Assembly: GCF_001190785.1 (NCBI RefSeq)
Contig: NZ_LGSS01000004.1
Coordinates: 180,798-244,797, forward strand
DNA: 64,000 nucleotides
DNA from: Gottschalkia purinilytica
GTDB taxonomy: Bacteria; Bacillota; Clostridia; Tissierellales; Gottschalkiaceae
Direction: 5' to 3'
Shown here: positions 42,924 through 54,262 of the stretch, one piece after another
Layout: each line of letters starts with the position of its first letter
How positions within the stretch are numbered: the stretch's first letter is position 1
Position numbers and translations under genes: made by a program
The notes under the pieces: model-generated
What the model was told of the DNA's origin: nothing
Seen by the model: the letters and a program-made list of their open reading frames with translations, nothing else
Database searches by the model: none

Positions 42924-43616
42924 ATGTCAACAACCAAAAGAACAATCGTATTTATAGTATCTCTTTTTGCTACTATAATATTTACTTCAATATTGTCTAC
43001 TTTTTTAGCAAATATGATTAATAATTTTAGTTTAGATCTTATAAATAATATTATAAACCCTTTATATCTAACGCTAATATTATTTTTCTTTATGTTATGT
43101 CAATCTTTCATTAAATATATGTTTTCAAAAAAGATGCTATCATCTAATTCGGTTCTATTATCTACTAATATTACAGGTGTTAGCAAAAAATCTAAAATAA
43201 CTTTATATTTCATAGTAGCTTTAATTTACTTTAGTAGTTCATATAGAAATTTTAGCCTAGATTATTTATTTTTTATAAAAATACTAATACTTATATTAAC
43301 ATTTCTAGTCTTAGAAATGCTTTTAAGACTTTCTAATAAAAAACTTAAGGCCTATTTTTTATCAGACGGTATTTTAATCTCTGGATTTGACATAAAGATA
43401 GACGTTCCACTGGGTGTAAAGACAAATATATATAATGATTATGGTTTTTATGAGTATATATATATCGAAGGATACACTATGCAATCTAACTCTATTGAGT
43501 TTATTTTAAAAGATAGTATGGGAAAAATAAACGTTAAGATAAATGAAGATATAAAAAGAAAAATACTTGGAATCATGAACAAGCATAATATCCCTAAAAA
43601 GAAATTTAAAAAATAA
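42924..43616 (+). CDS. membrane protein of unknown function
   Basis: A 230-residue protein with four strongly hydrophobic segments (about residues 8-30, 43-64, 92-108 and 116-133), then a soluble C-terminal part of about 90 residues (ILISGFDIKIDVPLGVKTNI, and later KINVKINEDIKRKILGI). It starts after AAGGAGGCTGTAAA and stands alone on the + strand, divergent from uvrC. I do not recognise the family. Confidence 0.75.
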   Translation: MSTTKRTIVFIVSLFATIIFTSILSTFLANMINNFSLDLINNIINPLYLTLILFFFMLCQSFIKYMFSKKMLSSNSVLLSTNITGVSKKSKITLYFIVALIYFSSSYRNFSLDYLFFIKILILILTFLVLEMLLRLSNKKLKAYFLSDGILISGFDIKIDVPLGVKTNIYNDYGFYEYIYIEGYTMQSNSIEFILKDSMGKINVKINEDIKRKILGIMNKHNIPKKKFKK

Positions 43617-43658
43617 CTTATTAATAATTATTTATAAATTATAGCTTATATATTAGTT

Positions 43659-43703
43659 GAAAAATAAAGTAGCCTATAATATTAGTTTTATTATGGCTAC
43701 TTT
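43659..43703 (-). terminator. hairpin terminator between convergent membrane-protein genes
   Basis: AAAGTAGCC (43666-43674) pairs with GGCTACTTT (43695-43703), and the loop can extend the stem with AT pairs. On the - strand TATTTTT follows. It probably serves the YcxB-like gene and perhaps the + gene as well. Confidence 0.6.
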
Positions 43704-43899
43704 AAAAACTATAATAACTTATCTCTTATACCGTTCATATCTCTTTCTTATGACTTTCAAATCCAAATCATTACTTTTTCTATATAAGATTCCGTCTACA
43801 ATACTCTTTTCAAATGTATTACTACACAAAAATATTTCATCTCTGACTTGCTCTTATCATTTATTAAAAATCTTTATATTTAAATCACATTATACATTT

Positions 43900-44430
43900 T
43901 TATGATAGGGTCTTTTCATAAAGTAGCTTTATTTTCTTTACAAATTCTTCTTTTTCAGTTTCATCTTTAAATGCTGAATTAGGAACAATTACTGCTGAAA
44001 CGGCGCTAATATATATGTAAATATGTTTTTTATCTAATTCTATCGACTCTATTTCTTTTAGATTAATCTTAGCTTCTCCTTTATCGCTTTTTTCAATAAT
44101 ATAATCTTCCGTTATCTCTAAAGTTACACTTAAAGGTACGGCACTATTCTTTCCTTCATTAAGCATTTTAGATATTCTTCTCGCTACCATCCACTTAGCA
44201 TATTTTTCATACAGAGCTATCCATAATATAGATGCAGGTATAAACCAACACAACCAATACCATATGGGTATTCCACTGGATAAAGAAAAAGGATAAGGTA
44301 TTAATAAAAATATTATAGGAAATAAGTATTTCTGTATTATTAAAGATCTTCTCATTGTTCTAGAATGTTTAATGTGAAACATATTGAAATCTATGTGGTC
44401 TTGTTTTTCAATAATATAATTAAGCTGCAT
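43900..44430 (-). CDS. YcxB-like domain membrane protein
   Basis: A 176-residue protein with the features of the YcxB-like family: an N-terminal YIIEKQDHIDFNMFHIKHS strand-helix, two membrane helices (about residues 33-50 and 55-75), and a beta-rich C-terminus with VTLEITEDYIIEKSDKGEAK, then YIYISAVSAVIVPNSAF and a final charged helix. The function of the family is unknown. It starts after AAGGAGAAC and is monocistronic. Confidence 0.75.
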   Translation of the reverse strand: MQLNYIIEKQDHIDFNMFHIKHSRTMRRSLIIQKYLFPIIFLLIPYPFSLSSGIPIWYWLCWFIPASILWIALYEKYAKWMVARRISKMLNEGKNSAVPLSVTLEITEDYIIEKSDKGEAKINLKEIESIELDKKHIYIYISAVSAVIVPNSAFKDETEKEEFVKKIKLLYEKTLS

Positions 44431-44568
44431 ATTGTTCTCCTTAATAATTCTTGATTATATTCTTAGATCATTAATTTTAATAAAAAATATCTAAAACTTA
44501 TTTTAGGTATTTCCTATTATTAAATCTTGTCTTAAAGCTCTTTTAATTGATATATTATTTTTATAGAG

Positions 44569-44612
44569 GATTAATAAAAGTCATTTATCTTTTTAATGAC
44601 ATTTTATTAATC
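44569..44612. terminator. terminator after uvrA
   Basis: The arm 44569-44585 pairs with 44595-44612 over 17 bases with one bulge (core GTCATT/AATGAC). T-rich sequence follows on the - strand. It ends the uvrB-uvrA transcript. Confidence 0.7.
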
Positions 44613-44654
44613 ACTCTATTATCAATAATCTTTATATAATATGATTTTAAATAT

Positions 44655-47477
44655 TTAAGACAGTACCTTACTTAAAAAATGTCCTGTATAAGACTCAGGT
44701 ACTTTACATACTTCTTCTGGTGTTCCTTGAGCTACTATAGTTCCACCTTTATCTCCACCTTCTGGTCCTAAATCTATTATATAGTCAGATATCTTTATTA
44801 CATCTAAGTTATGTTCTATAACTACTACTGCATTTCCAGCATCTACTAGCTTATTTAATACTTTTATAAGCTTATGAACATCTGCTGTATGAAGTCCTGT
44901 TGTTGGTTCATCTAGTATATATAAAGTTTTTCCTGTACTTCTTTTACTTAACTCTGTAGCAAGTTTTATTCTTTGAGCTTCTCCCCCTGATAATTGAGTA
45001 GATGGCTGACCTAATTTTATATATCCTAGTCCTACTTCATTCATAGTCTCTATTTTTCTTTTTATACTTGGAATATTATCGAAAAATTCTAATGATTCCT
45101 CTACAGTCATATCTAAAATTTCAGATATTGTCTTCCCTTTATATTTTACTTGTAGTGTCTCTCTATTATACCTTTTTCCCTTACATACTTCACAAGGTAC
45201 ATATACATCTGGTAAAAAGTGCATTTCTATTTTTATGATTCCATCACCTTTACAAGCTTCACACCTTCCACCTTTTACATTAAAACTAAATCTTCCTTTT
45301 TGATAACCTCTAGATTTAGCTTCTGGTGTCATTGAAAATACATCTCTTATCTGGTCAAAAACACCTGTATATGTTGCAGGATTTGATCTAGGTGTTCTAC
45401 CTATAGGTGATTGATCTATTTCTATTATTTTGTCTATGTTATCTATACCTTTTATAGTTTTATGCTTTCCTGGTTTCTGTTTTAGCCTATGAAGCTTTTG
45501 AGCTAATCCTTTGTATAGTATTTCATTTATTAGCGTACTCTTTCCTGAACCCGAAACTCCTGTTATAGATGTAAATACACCTAGTGGAATTTTTACATTA
45601 ACATTTTTTAGATTATTTTCACTAGCACCTACAACTTCTATCCAATTTCCATTAGGTTTTCTTCTTTCTAAAGGTACCTCTATTTTTTTCCTTCCACTTA
45701 GATATTGTCCTGTTATAGATTCCTCACATTTCTTAATTTCCTCTACAGTACCTTGAGCTATTATATGCCCTCCGTGTACTCCTGCACCTGGTCCAATATC
45801 TACAATGTGATCAGCACAATACATTGTATCTTCATCATGTTCAACTACTATAAGCGTATTTCCCAAATCTGTAAGATTTCTTAAGGTTTTTAAAAGTCTG
45901 TCGTTATCTCTTTGATGAAGTCCTATACTTGGCTCATCTAATACATATAATACCCCTACTAAACTAGACCCTATTTGTGTTGCAAGTCTAATTCTTTGAG
46001 ATTCTCCTCCTGAAAGAGTTCCTGCATTTCTTGAAAGTGTAAGATAATCTAATCCAACATCTACTAAAAACTTAAGTCTTTCTCTTATTTCTTTTAATAT
46101 TTGATTTGCTATAATTTCTTCTTTTTCTGAAAGTTTTAGATTGTCTATAAAATCTAATGCTTGTCTTACCGATAATTTTGTAAAATCAGTTATATTTAAT
46201 TCATTTATTTTTATAGCTAAGATCTCTGGCTTTAATCTTGAACCACCACATTTAGGACAGTCTTTTATACTCATAAAGCTTTCTATCTTTTCCTTCATAT
46301 ATTCAGAAGAAGTCTCTCCATATCTTCTTTCTAAATTAGGTACTACACCTTCAAAAGTCCCTTCATAAGTTTTCCATCCACTAAATCTACTATCAAATTC
46401 AAATTTAACTTTTCTTTCTCCTGTCCCATATAGTATTTCATCTATAAATTCTTTTGGAGCATCTTTTAAAGGTGTATCTAAGCTTACATTATGATACTCA
46501 GCTATTGATTTAAACATTTGAAAATAATATGTTTCATCAGAAGTATTTGAAAAAGGCGCAATAGCTCCTTGGTTTATAGATAAATTTTGGTTTGGTATAA
46601 CCAATTCTGGGTCTACTTTCATATGGCTACCTAATCCATTACAAGTATTACACATTCCAAAAGGACTGTTAAAAGAAAACATTCTAGGTGAAATTTCATC
46701 TATTCCTATCCCACAATCTGGACATGAAAACTTTTGGCTAAATAAAAGCTCTCTTTCGCCTATAACATCTACTATAGCTAATCCATCACTAAGCTTTAAT
46801 ACTGTTTCTAATGAATCTGTAAGTCTTTGTTCTATTCCTTCTTTTACTATTATTCTATCTACTACAACTTCTATAGAATGTTTTTTATTTTTATCTAATT
46901 TTATTTCTTCTCCTAGATCTTTAGTTTCCCCATCTATTCTAACTCTGACAAATCCTTCTTTACGTATATTTTCTAATATTTTTTGATGTTCTCCTTTTTT
47001 TCCTCTTACAATAGGAGCTAAAAGCTGAATCTTTGTTCTTTCTTCAAGTTCTAATATTTGATCTACCATCTGATCTATAGTTTGAGAAACAATTTCTTTC
47101 CCACATTTATAACAATAAGGTGTCCCTATTCTTGCAAATAAAAGTCTTAAGTAATCGTAAATCTCAGTTACTGTACCTACTGTAGATCTTGGATTTCTAT
47201 TTGTAGTTTTTTGATCTATCGATATAGCAGGTGAAAGTCCCTCAATATATTCAACATCTGGCTTTTCCATTTGTCCTAAAAATTGTCTAGCATATGATGA
47301 AAGACTTTCAACATATCTTCTTTGACCTTCTGCATATATAGTATCAAAAGCTAAGGAAGACTTTCCTGAACCACTTAAACCCGTAAATACTATAAATTTA
47401 TCTCTAGGTATCTCTAAGTCAACATTTTTTAAATTATGTTCTTGTGCTCCCTTTACTATAATCTTGTCTTTAGCCAT
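44655..47477 (-). CDS. uvrA: excinuclease ABC subunit A
   Basis: A 940-residue UvrA, the damage-recognition ATPase of nucleotide excision repair. Two ABC modules are seen: Walker [15 protein letters not shown] (near residue 31) and [14 protein letters not shown] (near 640), signature LSGGESQRI and LSGGEAQRI, and Walker [12 protein letters not shown] and [11 protein letters not shown]. The zinc-binding cysteine pairs CPDCG...CNTC and CEAC...CEVC are intact. It is translated 18 bases after uvrB and is expected to be SOS-induced through the LexA box upstream of uvrB. Confidence 0.97.
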   Translation of the reverse strand: MAKDKIIVKGAQEHNLKNVDLEIPRDKFIVFTGLSGSGKSSLAFDTIYAEGQRRYVESLSSYARQFLGQMEKPDVEYIEGLSPAISIDQKTTNRNPRSTVGTVTEIYDYLRLLFARIGTPYCYKCGKEIVSQTIDQMVDQILELEERTKIQLLAPIVRGKKGEHQKILENIRKEGFVRVRIDGETKDLGEEIKLDKNKKHSIEVVVDRIIVKEGIEQRLTDSLETVLKLSDGLAIVDVIGERELLFSQKFSCPDCGIGIDEISPRMFSFNSPFGMCNTCNGLGSHMKVDPELVIPNQNLSINQGAIAPFSNTSDETYYFQMFKSIAEYHNVSLDTPLKDAPKEFIDEILYGTGERKVKFEFDSRFSGWKTYEGTFEGVVPNLERRYGETSSEYMKEKIESFMSIKDCPKCGGSRLKPEILAIKINELNITDFTKLSVRQALDFIDNLKLSEKEEIIANQILKEIRERLKFLVDVGLDYLTLSRNAGTLSGGESQRIRLATQIGSSLVGVLYVLDEPSIGLHQRDNDRLLKTLRNLTDLGNTLIVVEHDEDTMYCADHIVDIGPGAGVHGGHIIAQGTVEEIKKCEESITGQYLSGRKKIEVPLERRKPNGNWIEVVGASENNLKNVNVKIPLGVFTSITGVSGSGKSTLINEILYKGLAQKLHRLKQKPGKHKTIKGIDNIDKIIEIDQSPIGRTPRSNPATYTGVFDQIRDVFSMTPEAKSRGYQKGRFSFNVKGGRCEACKGDGIIKIEMHFLPDVYVPCEVCKGKRYNRETLQVKYKGKTISEILDMTVEESLEFFDNIPSIKRKIETMNEVGLGYIKLGQPSTQLSGGEAQRIKLATELSKRSTGKTLYILDEPTTGLHTADVHKLIKVLNKLVDAGNAVVVIEHNLDVIKISDYIIDLGPEGGDKGGTIVAQGTPEEVCKVPESYTGHFLSKVLS

Positions 47478-47495
47478 CTAAGTCACCTCATTAAT

Positions 47496-49472
47496 TTAGT
47501 TAGTCATTTTCTTTAATTCTTCTATTTTATCTCTAAGTTCTGCTGCTCTTTCAAACTGTAAGCTTTCAGCAGCTTCCATCATTTCTGTTTCAAGCTTGGC
47601 TATAGCATCATTAATGTCTTCTACTGAAATATTTTGAGAAGTATCTACTCCATATTTTTCTGACTCTTCAGCTACTTTAGTTGCTTCTATAACATCTCTA
47701 ATTCCTTTTTCTATAGTTTTAGGAACTATTCCATGTTCTTCATTATATTCAGTTTGAATTTTCCTCCTTCTGTTTGTTTCATTTATAGCATTTCTCATTG
47801 AATTTGTAATTTTATCAGCATACATTATAACCTTACCTTCGGCATTTCTAGCAGCTCTACCTATTGTTTGTATCATAGATGTTTCAGATCTTAAAAATCC
47901 TTCTTTATCAGCATCTAATATTGCTACTAAAGATACTTCTGGTATATCTAGTCCTTCTCTTAAAAGGTTGATTCCAATCAACACATCAAACTTTCCTAAT
48001 CTCAAATCTCTTATTATTTCCATACGCTCTATGGTCTTAATATCTGAGTGAAGATATTTAACTTTAATACCTATTTCTTTAAAATAGTTAGTAAGATCTT
48101 CTGACATTTTCTTAGTAAGAGTTGTTATAAGCACTCTCTCATTTCTTTCTGTTCTAATATTTATCTCTTTAATTAAATTATCGATTTGATTTTTAGTTGG
48201 TCTTACCTCTATTTCTGGATCTAATAGTCCAGTAGGTCTAATAATTTGTTCTACTATTTCTTGAGAATGTTCTAATTCATAAGGTCCTGGTGTAGCACTC
48301 ACATACAATATTTGATTAATATGATCCTCAAATTCATCAAACTTTAATGGTCTATTGTCTAAAGCCGATGGTAATCTAAATCCATAATCTACTAATGTCA
48401 TTTTTCTAGAACGGTCACCTGCATACATACCCCTTACTTGAGGTATAGTAACATGTGATTCATCTATAATCATAAGATAATCTTCTGGGAAGTAATCTAA
48501 TAATGTATATGGCTTACTTCCTGCGGGTCTTCCACTTATATGTCTTGAATAGTTTTCTATTCCTTGACAAAATCCCATTTCCCTAAGCATTTCTATATCA
48601 TACATAGTTCGTTGTTTTAGTCTTTGAGCTTCAAGAAGCTTATCTTCACTTTCTAACTCTTTTAATCTCTCTTCTAATTCTATTTCTATAGTCTTTATAG
48701 CTCTCTCAACTTTATCTTGGGATGTAGCAAAGTGAGAAGCAGGAAATATAGATATATGGCTTCTAAGGCCTATTATTTCTCCAGTAAGTGCATTAACTTC
48801 TGTTATTCTATCTATTTCATCTCCAAAAAACTCAACTCTTATAGCATTTTCATTAGAGGAAGCTGGGAATATCTCTATAACATCGCCTCTTACTCTAAAA
48901 GTTCCCCTCACAAAATTTATGTCATTTCTTTCGTATTGAATATCTATAAGCTTCCTAATGACTTCTTCTCTATCTTTAGTCATACCTGGTCTTAGTGATA
49001 CTACTAGATTTTCATAGTCAATAGGGTCACCAAGTCCATATATACATGAAACACTAGCGACTATTATTACATCTTTTCTATCAAACAATCCAGCAGTCGC
49101 AGAGTGTCTTAATTTATCTATTTCATCATTTATAGATGCATCTTTTTCTATATAAGTATCTGTATGTGGAACATATGCTTCTGGTTGATAGTAATCATAA
49201 TAACTCACAAAATATTCTACTGCGTTATCTGGAAAAAACTCCTTAAACTCACTAGCAAGCTGTGCAGCTAAAGTCTTATTATGTGCAATTATTATTGTAG
49301 GCTTCTGAACTTTTTCAATTATATTTGCCATTGTAAAAGTTTTTCCCGATCCAGTAACCCCTAATAATGTTTGCTGTTTTACACCTTGCAATATTCCTTT
49401 ACTTAATTTTTCTATAGCTTGAGGTTGATCCCCAGTTGGTTTAAACTCCGATTTTATTTTAAATTTATCCAA
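47496..49472 (-). CDS. uvrB: excinuclease ABC subunit B
   Basis: A 658-residue UvrB, the DNA-loading helicase-like subunit of nucleotide excision repair. It has Walker [13 protein letters not shown], the beta-hairpin region [18 protein letters not shown]-box-type [10 protein letters not shown], helicase motif [13 protein letters not shown], and the C-terminal UVR motif ([16 protein letters not shown]) that binds UvrC. First gene of the uvrBA operon. A LexA-type box lies about 260 bases upstream. Confidence 0.97.
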   Translation of the reverse strand: MDKFKIKSEFKPTGDQPQAIEKLSKGILQGVKQQTLLGVTGSGKTFTMANIIEKVQKPTIIIAHNKTLAAQLASEFKEFFPDNAVEYFVSYYDYYQPEAYVPHTDTYIEKDASINDEIDKLRHSATAGLFDRKDVIIVASVSCIYGLGDPIDYENLVVSLRPGMTKDREEVIRKLIDIQYERNDINFVRGTFRVRGDVIEIFPASSNENAIRVEFFGDEIDRITEVNALTGEIIGLRSHISIFPASHFATSQDKVERAIKTIEIELEERLKELESEDKLLEAQRLKQRTMYDIEMLREMGFCQGIENYSRHISGRPAGSKPYTLLDYFPEDYLMIIDESHVTIPQVRGMYAGDRSRKMTLVDYGFRLPSALDNRPLKFDEFEDHINQILYVSATPGPYELEHSQEIVEQIIRPTGLLDPEIEVRPTKNQIDNLIKEINIRTERNERVLITTLTKKMSEDLTNYFKEIGIKVKYLHSDIKTIERMEIIRDLRLGKFDVLIGINLLREGLDIPEVSLVAILDADKEGFLRSETSMIQTIGRAARNAEGKVIMYADKITNSMRNAINETNRRRKIQTEYNEEHGIVPKTIEKGIRDVIEATKVAEESEKYGVDTSQNISVEDINDAIAKLETEMMEAAESLQFERAAELRDKIEELKKMTN

Positions 49473-49887
49473 ATTATCACCTCTATTTATGTGTGCATTT
49501 ATTTATCAATAAAAATTCTGGTATATATTTTAAAAGTATATCATATACTTTTTTTATTCGTTATAAATAGATATATAAATCCATAAATTACAAAAAGTTT
49601 TTTAAATATATCCTCTGTATAACAAGTTAACTATATAGTATCTATCTATTATCAAAGTATAAAAATATATTATTAAGTAATCTCTCAAACATAATTATAA
49701 ATAGTACAAGTTTTAAAAATAATAATATTTCTGAACATTTGTTCGTATTAATTATATATTTTGTTCCAGAATAAGTCAATATGAGTGATACAATAAAATA
49801 TTAAAATACTTATAATAGACTTTTAAAAGGTATTTAATCTATTTTGTTGAATAATGTATATAATGATAGAAAGTGGAGGTGACGTCA
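49473..49887. other. divergent control region of uvrBA and the lipoprotein gene
   Basis: About 410 AT-rich bases without a gene. The SOS box is at 49732-49745. A TATAAT at 49859-49864 may be the -10 box of the lipoprotein gene. Confidence 0.5.
49732..49745. promoter_or_regulatory. LexA (SOS) box
   Basis: TGAACATTTGTTCG contains the GAAC-N4-GTTC core of the Gram-positive LexA/DinR site, missing only the first C of the ideal CGAAC. It lies between divergent genes, the leftward one being uvrB, a classical SOS gene. A control role for the divergent lipoprotein gene is also possible. Confidence 0.75.
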
Positions 49888-51465
49888 GTGAGAAAATCAT
49901 TATTAGTATTTTCTGTCGTTTTAACTTTGTCAGGTTGTAGCCAAAAAAACACTTTAACTAATATGTTAAGTAATAGTAAAAATGAAAATAAGTCTATAGA
50001 AAATAATATTGATTTTACAGTAGAGAAAACTACTCTTTCTAAAGGATATAATCTAACAGAACCCAATGTAGAAGTTGTTAAGGATTCTTCAGATTCACTG
50101 ATTTTAGCTAATTTGGGCATTTTAGAATGCTCTGATATTAAAGTTGATAAAATAACAGAATATAATAACCAAGTAAATATATATACAAGTATTATAAATG
50201 ATAAAGAAAATGATAGTATTGTTGTTCCTCAAATACTAATAAATATGAAGAATATACCAAATGCTAATCTTAAAGATTTAACTTTCAACATAGTAAGGTC
50301 TAATTATGAAACAATAAATCTAAATCATAGTATCAATCAATCTCTAGATACAATATACAATCAATTTAATTTATCTCCTACCTCTATACCGCAAACTACG
50401 CTTACGAAAGAAAGAGATCGATATTATTGGGATATTCAAATTTTAAATGCGTTTAAAAAAGAAGATTTAGATAGTTCTATAGTTAATTTTAGTACAAGAG
50501 TTGATTCTTTCACAGGAAAGCTTATAAATACTAATGAAAATAATATCTCTAACATAATAGATAAAGGAAACATACTAAACTTTACTGAAAATAGATTTTT
50601 ATTATATGCTCAAAAATCATATATAAATAAAAAGGCTGTGGAAACTTTATGGATATATGATACAGAAACTAATATCAAGAAAAAGATATTTTTAACCGAT
50701 AAGTCTATTGTTAAAGCCAATCTTAATTTAAACTTAAATAAAGTAGCTGTTATTGAAAGTATAGATAACATTACTTCACTATCTGTCATAGATTTAAATA
50801 ATCTTTATGTCAAAGAGTTATCTTCAGGAAAACATAATAATACTAGTAATATAAAATGGCATAATAATGATCTTTATGCTATTGTTAATGATAAAAATAA
50901 TCTTTCATCTATTATTTCATATGATATTAATACTAATAAAGAAAATATTATTTATTCTAGTAAAACAAAGCTATCAACATTTGATTTAATAGATAATTCT
51001 ATTTTATTTTCAACTTTTAATGAAGATAAGAGTTTATCAGAAGTGTTTATTTATAATGAAAATGAAAAACCATTGAAAATTGATAACGGAACAAATGCAA
51101 AGTTTATTGATAAAAATAAGGTTATGTACATAAAAGAAAATAAAGATATCTCTAATATATATTTATATAATATAAAAGAAGATAATAAAGATTTATTAAC
51201 AAATCAAAACATAATAAACTATTCTTTTAAAAGCAAAGATGACATTTATTTTATTGGAAAAAACAAAGATAATATGAACTTTCTGTTACTTACATATAAT
51301 TATAAAAATAATGTTATTTCTCCTATATCTAATTGGATAAGTAACAACATATACTATAGTCCTTATAATAATATGATATATTTTAGTATAACTCCACCTG
51401 AATCAAATTCTGGTAATGAAACAATATATTCTATTAACATCAACAACTTACATAAAAAAGATTAA
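49888..51465 (+). CDS. lipoprotein with beta-propeller-like body
   Basis: A 525-residue predicted lipoprotein. The start is GTG 49888 (VRKSLLVFSV), after the ribosome site GGAGGTGA; a GTG at 49873 is inside that site. The lipobox is LSGC with Cys about residue 18. After a linker and a folded N-terminal region come repeated strands with ILIYDTE, IISYDINTNKEN and IYLYNIKEDN, as in TolB/WD40-like propellers. It would be anchored outside the cytoplasmic membrane. The function is unknown. It is divergent from uvrBA, with the LexA box in the shared upstream region. Confidence 0.75.
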   Translation: MRKSLLVFSVVLTLSGCSQKNTLTNMLSNSKNENKSIENNIDFTVEKTTLSKGYNLTEPNVEVVKDSSDSLILANLGILECSDIKVDKITEYNNQVNIYTSIINDKENDSIVVPQILINMKNIPNANLKDLTFNIVRSNYETINLNHSINQSLDTIYNQFNLSPTSIPQTTLTKERDRYYWDIQILNAFKKEDLDSSIVNFSTRVDSFTGKLINTNENNISNIIDKGNILNFTENRFLLYAQKSYINKKAVETLWIYDTETNIKKKIFLTDKSIVKANLNLNLNKVAVIESIDNITSLSVIDLNNLYVKELSSGKHNNTSNIKWHNNDLYAIVNDKNNLSSIISYDINTNKENIIYSSKTKLSTFDLIDNSILFSTFNEDKSLSEVFIYNENEKPLKIDNGTNAKFIDKNKVMYIKENKDISNIYLYNIKEDNKDLLTNQNIINYSFKSKDDIYFIGKNKDNMNFLLLTYNYKNNVISPISNWISNNIYYSPYNNMIYFSITPPESNSGNETIYSININNLHKKD

Positions 51466-51505
51466 AATTAAAGGAAGCTTATATGTTAAAGCTTCCTTTA
51501 ATTTT
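51464..51505. terminator. strong bidirectional terminator
   Basis: The 17-base arm 51464-51480 is an exact reverse complement of 51489-51505 (core AAGGAAGCTT/AAGCTTCCTT), with an 8-base loop. It overlaps the 3' end of the PDZ-protein gene. Confidence 0.85.
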
Positions 51506-52717
51506 GGTAAATATCTTCTGAATTGTAGTTTTATCTTGTAATTTAAATACAATGTTTGAGTTCTGCGGAACTATTAATATTCCTAAGTCAGACACTCCTC
51601 TTTTAGAGTTTTTATATATTTGACTGACTATCTTGCCATTGTTATTATAATAGCTAATAAATATAGAAGTTGGAAAACGAGATAATATTTCAATTATATC
51701 TACTTTGCTATTAATATTTTTACCATTCATTGATACTATAACATTCCCTGATTTTATTCCTAATTTTTCTCCAACACTATTAGGTAGTATATCTAAAACT
51801 CTTACTCCTCTTGTAGTAGGAGTGAAAAAAGGATCTTTATTTAATTCCTCTCTATTATTTTTTCTAATTATAATTTCATGAGCTATTGGTGCAAATAAAA
51901 CTACTATATATTTGAAAATATATATTTTTATGGCAATGATTGACAATAAAATAAGACTTAGACTAAATAGAAATAAGTCTTTTGAAATTTTTCTTTTCTT
52001 TGTTTTACAATCTTTTGTTATAGTATTATCTCCATATCCTAAAATTGCAACAACTCCTGTTATAGCATATGAAATCTCATTAATATAGCTAGATACTTCC
52101 TGTTTAGCAAATAGTGGCCACCAGCTTGGCATATCAACAAAGTTATTATTTATTCCTTGAGATATAGCTAAAAGCATAGTAATAGGTATAGGCCAATATC
52201 TTGCCATATTAAAAGCTCCCACTACTACTCCTTTTTTCTCAAGAAACATAGGTATTTTAATTCTATCTCCATCAATTAGCACTAAAAAGCTTTCTACCAA
52301 ATGTAGTATTCCTACAACAGCCATTAAACTTGGTATATTAACGTTTAATTTCCCTGTTAATAAACTTACTATACCAATTAATCCACCTGAGTAAGCAAAA
52401 CATACAAATCTTTGATCTATTAACATTAATACGATAGAAACTAAAAGTGCATAGTTAAAGTCTTTTATTTCTATAGTTACTCCTAATAGCATTATCACTA
52501 AACTTCCTATTACTCCTCCTATTATTCCAAATATTATTGAAGTTACTATTCTATAAAAAATACTCTCTTTATTTCTTCCTAATATTTGCTTTTCAAGTTT
52601 TGATAATTTTTTATATTGAATATATAAAACTATGGATATTATAATAAGTGAAGGTGATTTTATTACTGTTAATATATTCAGTATAATAATCTCAAGTATC
52701 TTAAAAATATTTCCCAT
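51479..52717 (-). CDS. polytopic membrane protein with C-terminal PDZ domain (MinJ-like)
   Basis: A 412-residue protein with seven or more membrane segments over the first ~290 residues, then a PDZ domain (about 295-385) with VLDILPNSVGEKLGIKSGNV and VSMNGKNI. This topology and the position between ctpA and uvrBA match B. subtilis MinJ (YvjD), which links DivIVA to MinCD at division sites. Whether the Clostridia protein has that function is not known. The last codons lie in the terminator hairpin. Confidence 0.8.
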   Translation of the reverse strand: MGNIFKILEIIILNILTVIKSPSLIIISIVLYIQYKKLSKLEKQILGRNKESIFYRIVTSIIFGIIGGVIGSLVIMLLGVTIEIKDFNYALLVSIVLMLIDQRFVCFAYSGGLIGIVSLLTGKLNVNIPSLMAVVGILHLVESFLVLIDGDRIKIPMFLEKKGVVVGAFNMARYWPIPITMLLAISQGINNNFVDMPSWWPLFAKQEVSSYINEISYAITGVVAILGYGDNTITKDCKTKKRKISKDLFLFSLSLILLSIIAIKIYIFKYIVVLFAPIAHEIIIRKNNREELNKDPFFTPTTRGVRVLDILPNSVGEKLGIKSGNVIVSMNGKNINSKVDIIEILSRFPTSIFISYYNNNGKIVSQIYKNSKRGVSDLGILIVPQNSNIVFKLQDKTTIQKIFTKIKGSFNI

Positions 52718-52742
52718 ATAGCACCCCTGTATATGTAAATAT

Positions 52743-52765
52743 AGCCATTAGATATACTAATGGCT
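52743..52765 (-). terminator. terminator-like hairpin after ctpA
   Basis: A 9-bp stem AGCCATTAG/CTAATGGCT (52743-52751 and 52757-52765) with a 5-base loop, followed on the - strand by ATATTTA. It lies between ctpA and the PDZ-protein gene and may attenuate rather than stop read-through. Confidence 0.5.
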
Positions 52766-52772
52766 AACTTTA

Positions 52773-54008
52773 TTACTGTAATTTTTCTTTTAATACTTCT
52801 ATTGATTTTTGAAGCTGAGTATCATCTTGAATCTTTTCAGGTCCGATCTGTTCCACACCTTTTGGTAACTCTACAACTATATCTGGCTTTACTCCCTTTT
52901 TATGAATACTTCTTCCTTTAGGTGTAAAGTATTCTGATACTGTTAACTTAAATCCTGATCCATCTGGTAATTTCTTAACTCTCTGAACAATTCCTTTTCC
53001 AAATGTTTTAGTTCCTATAATTACTCCAGTCTTTGTATCTTGAATCGCTCCTGCAAGTATCTCAGAAGCACTAGCACTATGATCATTAACTAGTAAAGCC
53101 AAAGGTAAATCTAGTTTCTTTCCGTTCGATTTTGTATATTCTCTTTTTTTATCTTTAGTTTCTGTATATACTATAGTTCCTTTACCCATAAGTTCATCAG
53201 CTATTTTAGTAGAAATATCTAGTATTCCTCCTGGATTATAACGAATATCTAAAACTAATGCCTTCATGCCATCCTTTTGTAGAGATTTTAATTCTTTTTT
53301 AAAGTCATCATAAGTCAGTTCATCAAATGAGCTTATTCTTATATATCCTATTTTATTTTCCAGCATTTTAGATTCTACTGTTTCAGTTCTTACTTCTTCT
53401 CTAGTTATTTCTTTATCTAAATACTCTGGATTACCATTTTCATTTTGTCTTAGTATTTTAATTTTAACTTTTGTACCAGGCTCACCTTTCATTAACTTTG
53501 TAGCCTCGTTTAATTTATCTCCTTTAAATTCCTTAACTTCTTTTCCATTTATCCTTACAATTTTATCTCCCTTTTTTATTCCAGCTCTTTCTCCAGGAGC
53601 ACCTTTCATTGGTTCTACTACAGTTACATTATTATCTTTTCCCAATGTTACTACTAATCCTACACCACCAAATACTCCTTGAGTATCTTCCATAAATCTT
53701 TGAAATTCTTCTTTATTCATATATATAGAGTATGGATCCCCTAATGATTGAAATAGTCCTTTTAGCTGTCCGTCTTCTAAATCTTTTTCTTTTACATTTT
53801 CTAAGTAATTGTCTTCTATAAATGATTCAAGTGCTGATACTTTAGAATATCTATTATAACTTCTCACAAGATCATTATATTGACTTCTTTCCACTATTAC
53901 CTTTTGACCCATAGGTATTTGAATAATATTACTAACTGCAAATGTAGACAAACTAGTTATAATAACAAGTACAATTGCACCAACTGTTGCTTTTCGTTTA
54001 GATATCAT
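52773..54008 (-). CDS. ctpA: carboxyl-terminal processing protease (S41 family)
   Basis: A 411-residue S41 peptidase. An N-terminal membrane anchor (about residues 7-27) is followed by a helical cap, a PDZ domain (about 95-180: GVGLVVTLGKDNNVTVVEPM, then APGERAGIKKGDKIVRINGK) and the catalytic core with NDHSASASEILAGAIQD (Ser near 308) and TFGKGIVQ (Lys near 334). It would act outside the membrane on envelope proteins. In the Bacillus locus the counterpart is CtpB, between ftsEX and minJ. The start follows AGAGGTGAAT. Confidence 0.93.
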   Translation of the reverse strand: MISKRKATVGAIVLVIITSLSTFAVSNIIQIPMGQKVIVERSQYNDLVRSYNRYSKVSALESFIEDNYLENVKEKDLEDGQLKGLFQSLGDPYSIYMNKEEFQRFMEDTQGVFGGVGLVVTLGKDNNVTVVEPMKGAPGERAGIKKGDKIVRINGKEVKEFKGDKLNEATKLMKGEPGTKVKIKILRQNENGNPEYLDKEITREEVRTETVESKMLENKIGYIRISSFDELTYDDFKKELKSLQKDGMKALVLDIRYNPGGILDISTKIADELMGKGTIVYTETKDKKREYTKSNGKKLDLPLALLVNDHSASASEILAGAIQDTKTGVIIGTKTFGKGIVQRVKKLPDGSGFKLTVSEYFTPKGRSIHKKGVKPDIVVELPKGVEQIGPEKIQDDTQLQKSIEVLKEKLQ

Positions 54009-54209
54009 AAATTCACCTCTAAGTTGCTATTTGTATTTGATTTTCATTAAATGGTTTTTCTATATTATATCACCTTAACTTTATTTTTACAAAAAGTCAG
54101 TTAATAAAATCTATATTATAATACTATATATTTTATTCTTGACAAATTTTTTCTATTTTTACATCAAGTTATGCTCTATTTTAATTATTTTTTAATAATC
54201 CTTAAATAA

Positions 54210-54239
54210 CAAAGAGTAAGGACTTGTCCTTACTCTTTG
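54210..54239 (-). terminator. terminator after the first M23 gene
   Basis: A 14-bp perfect stem (54210-54223 and 54226-54239, core GAGTAAGGAC/GTCCTTACTC) with a minimal loop, just past the stop of the shorter M23 gene. Confidence 0.75.
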
Positions 54240-54262
54240 CAAATATCTTATTATTCAATTAA

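Noticed and set aside
43657..43905. + strand frame of 82 codons between two membrane protein genes
   Set aside because: No ribosome site, and it starts inside a terminator hairpin; low-complexity hydrophobic sequence.
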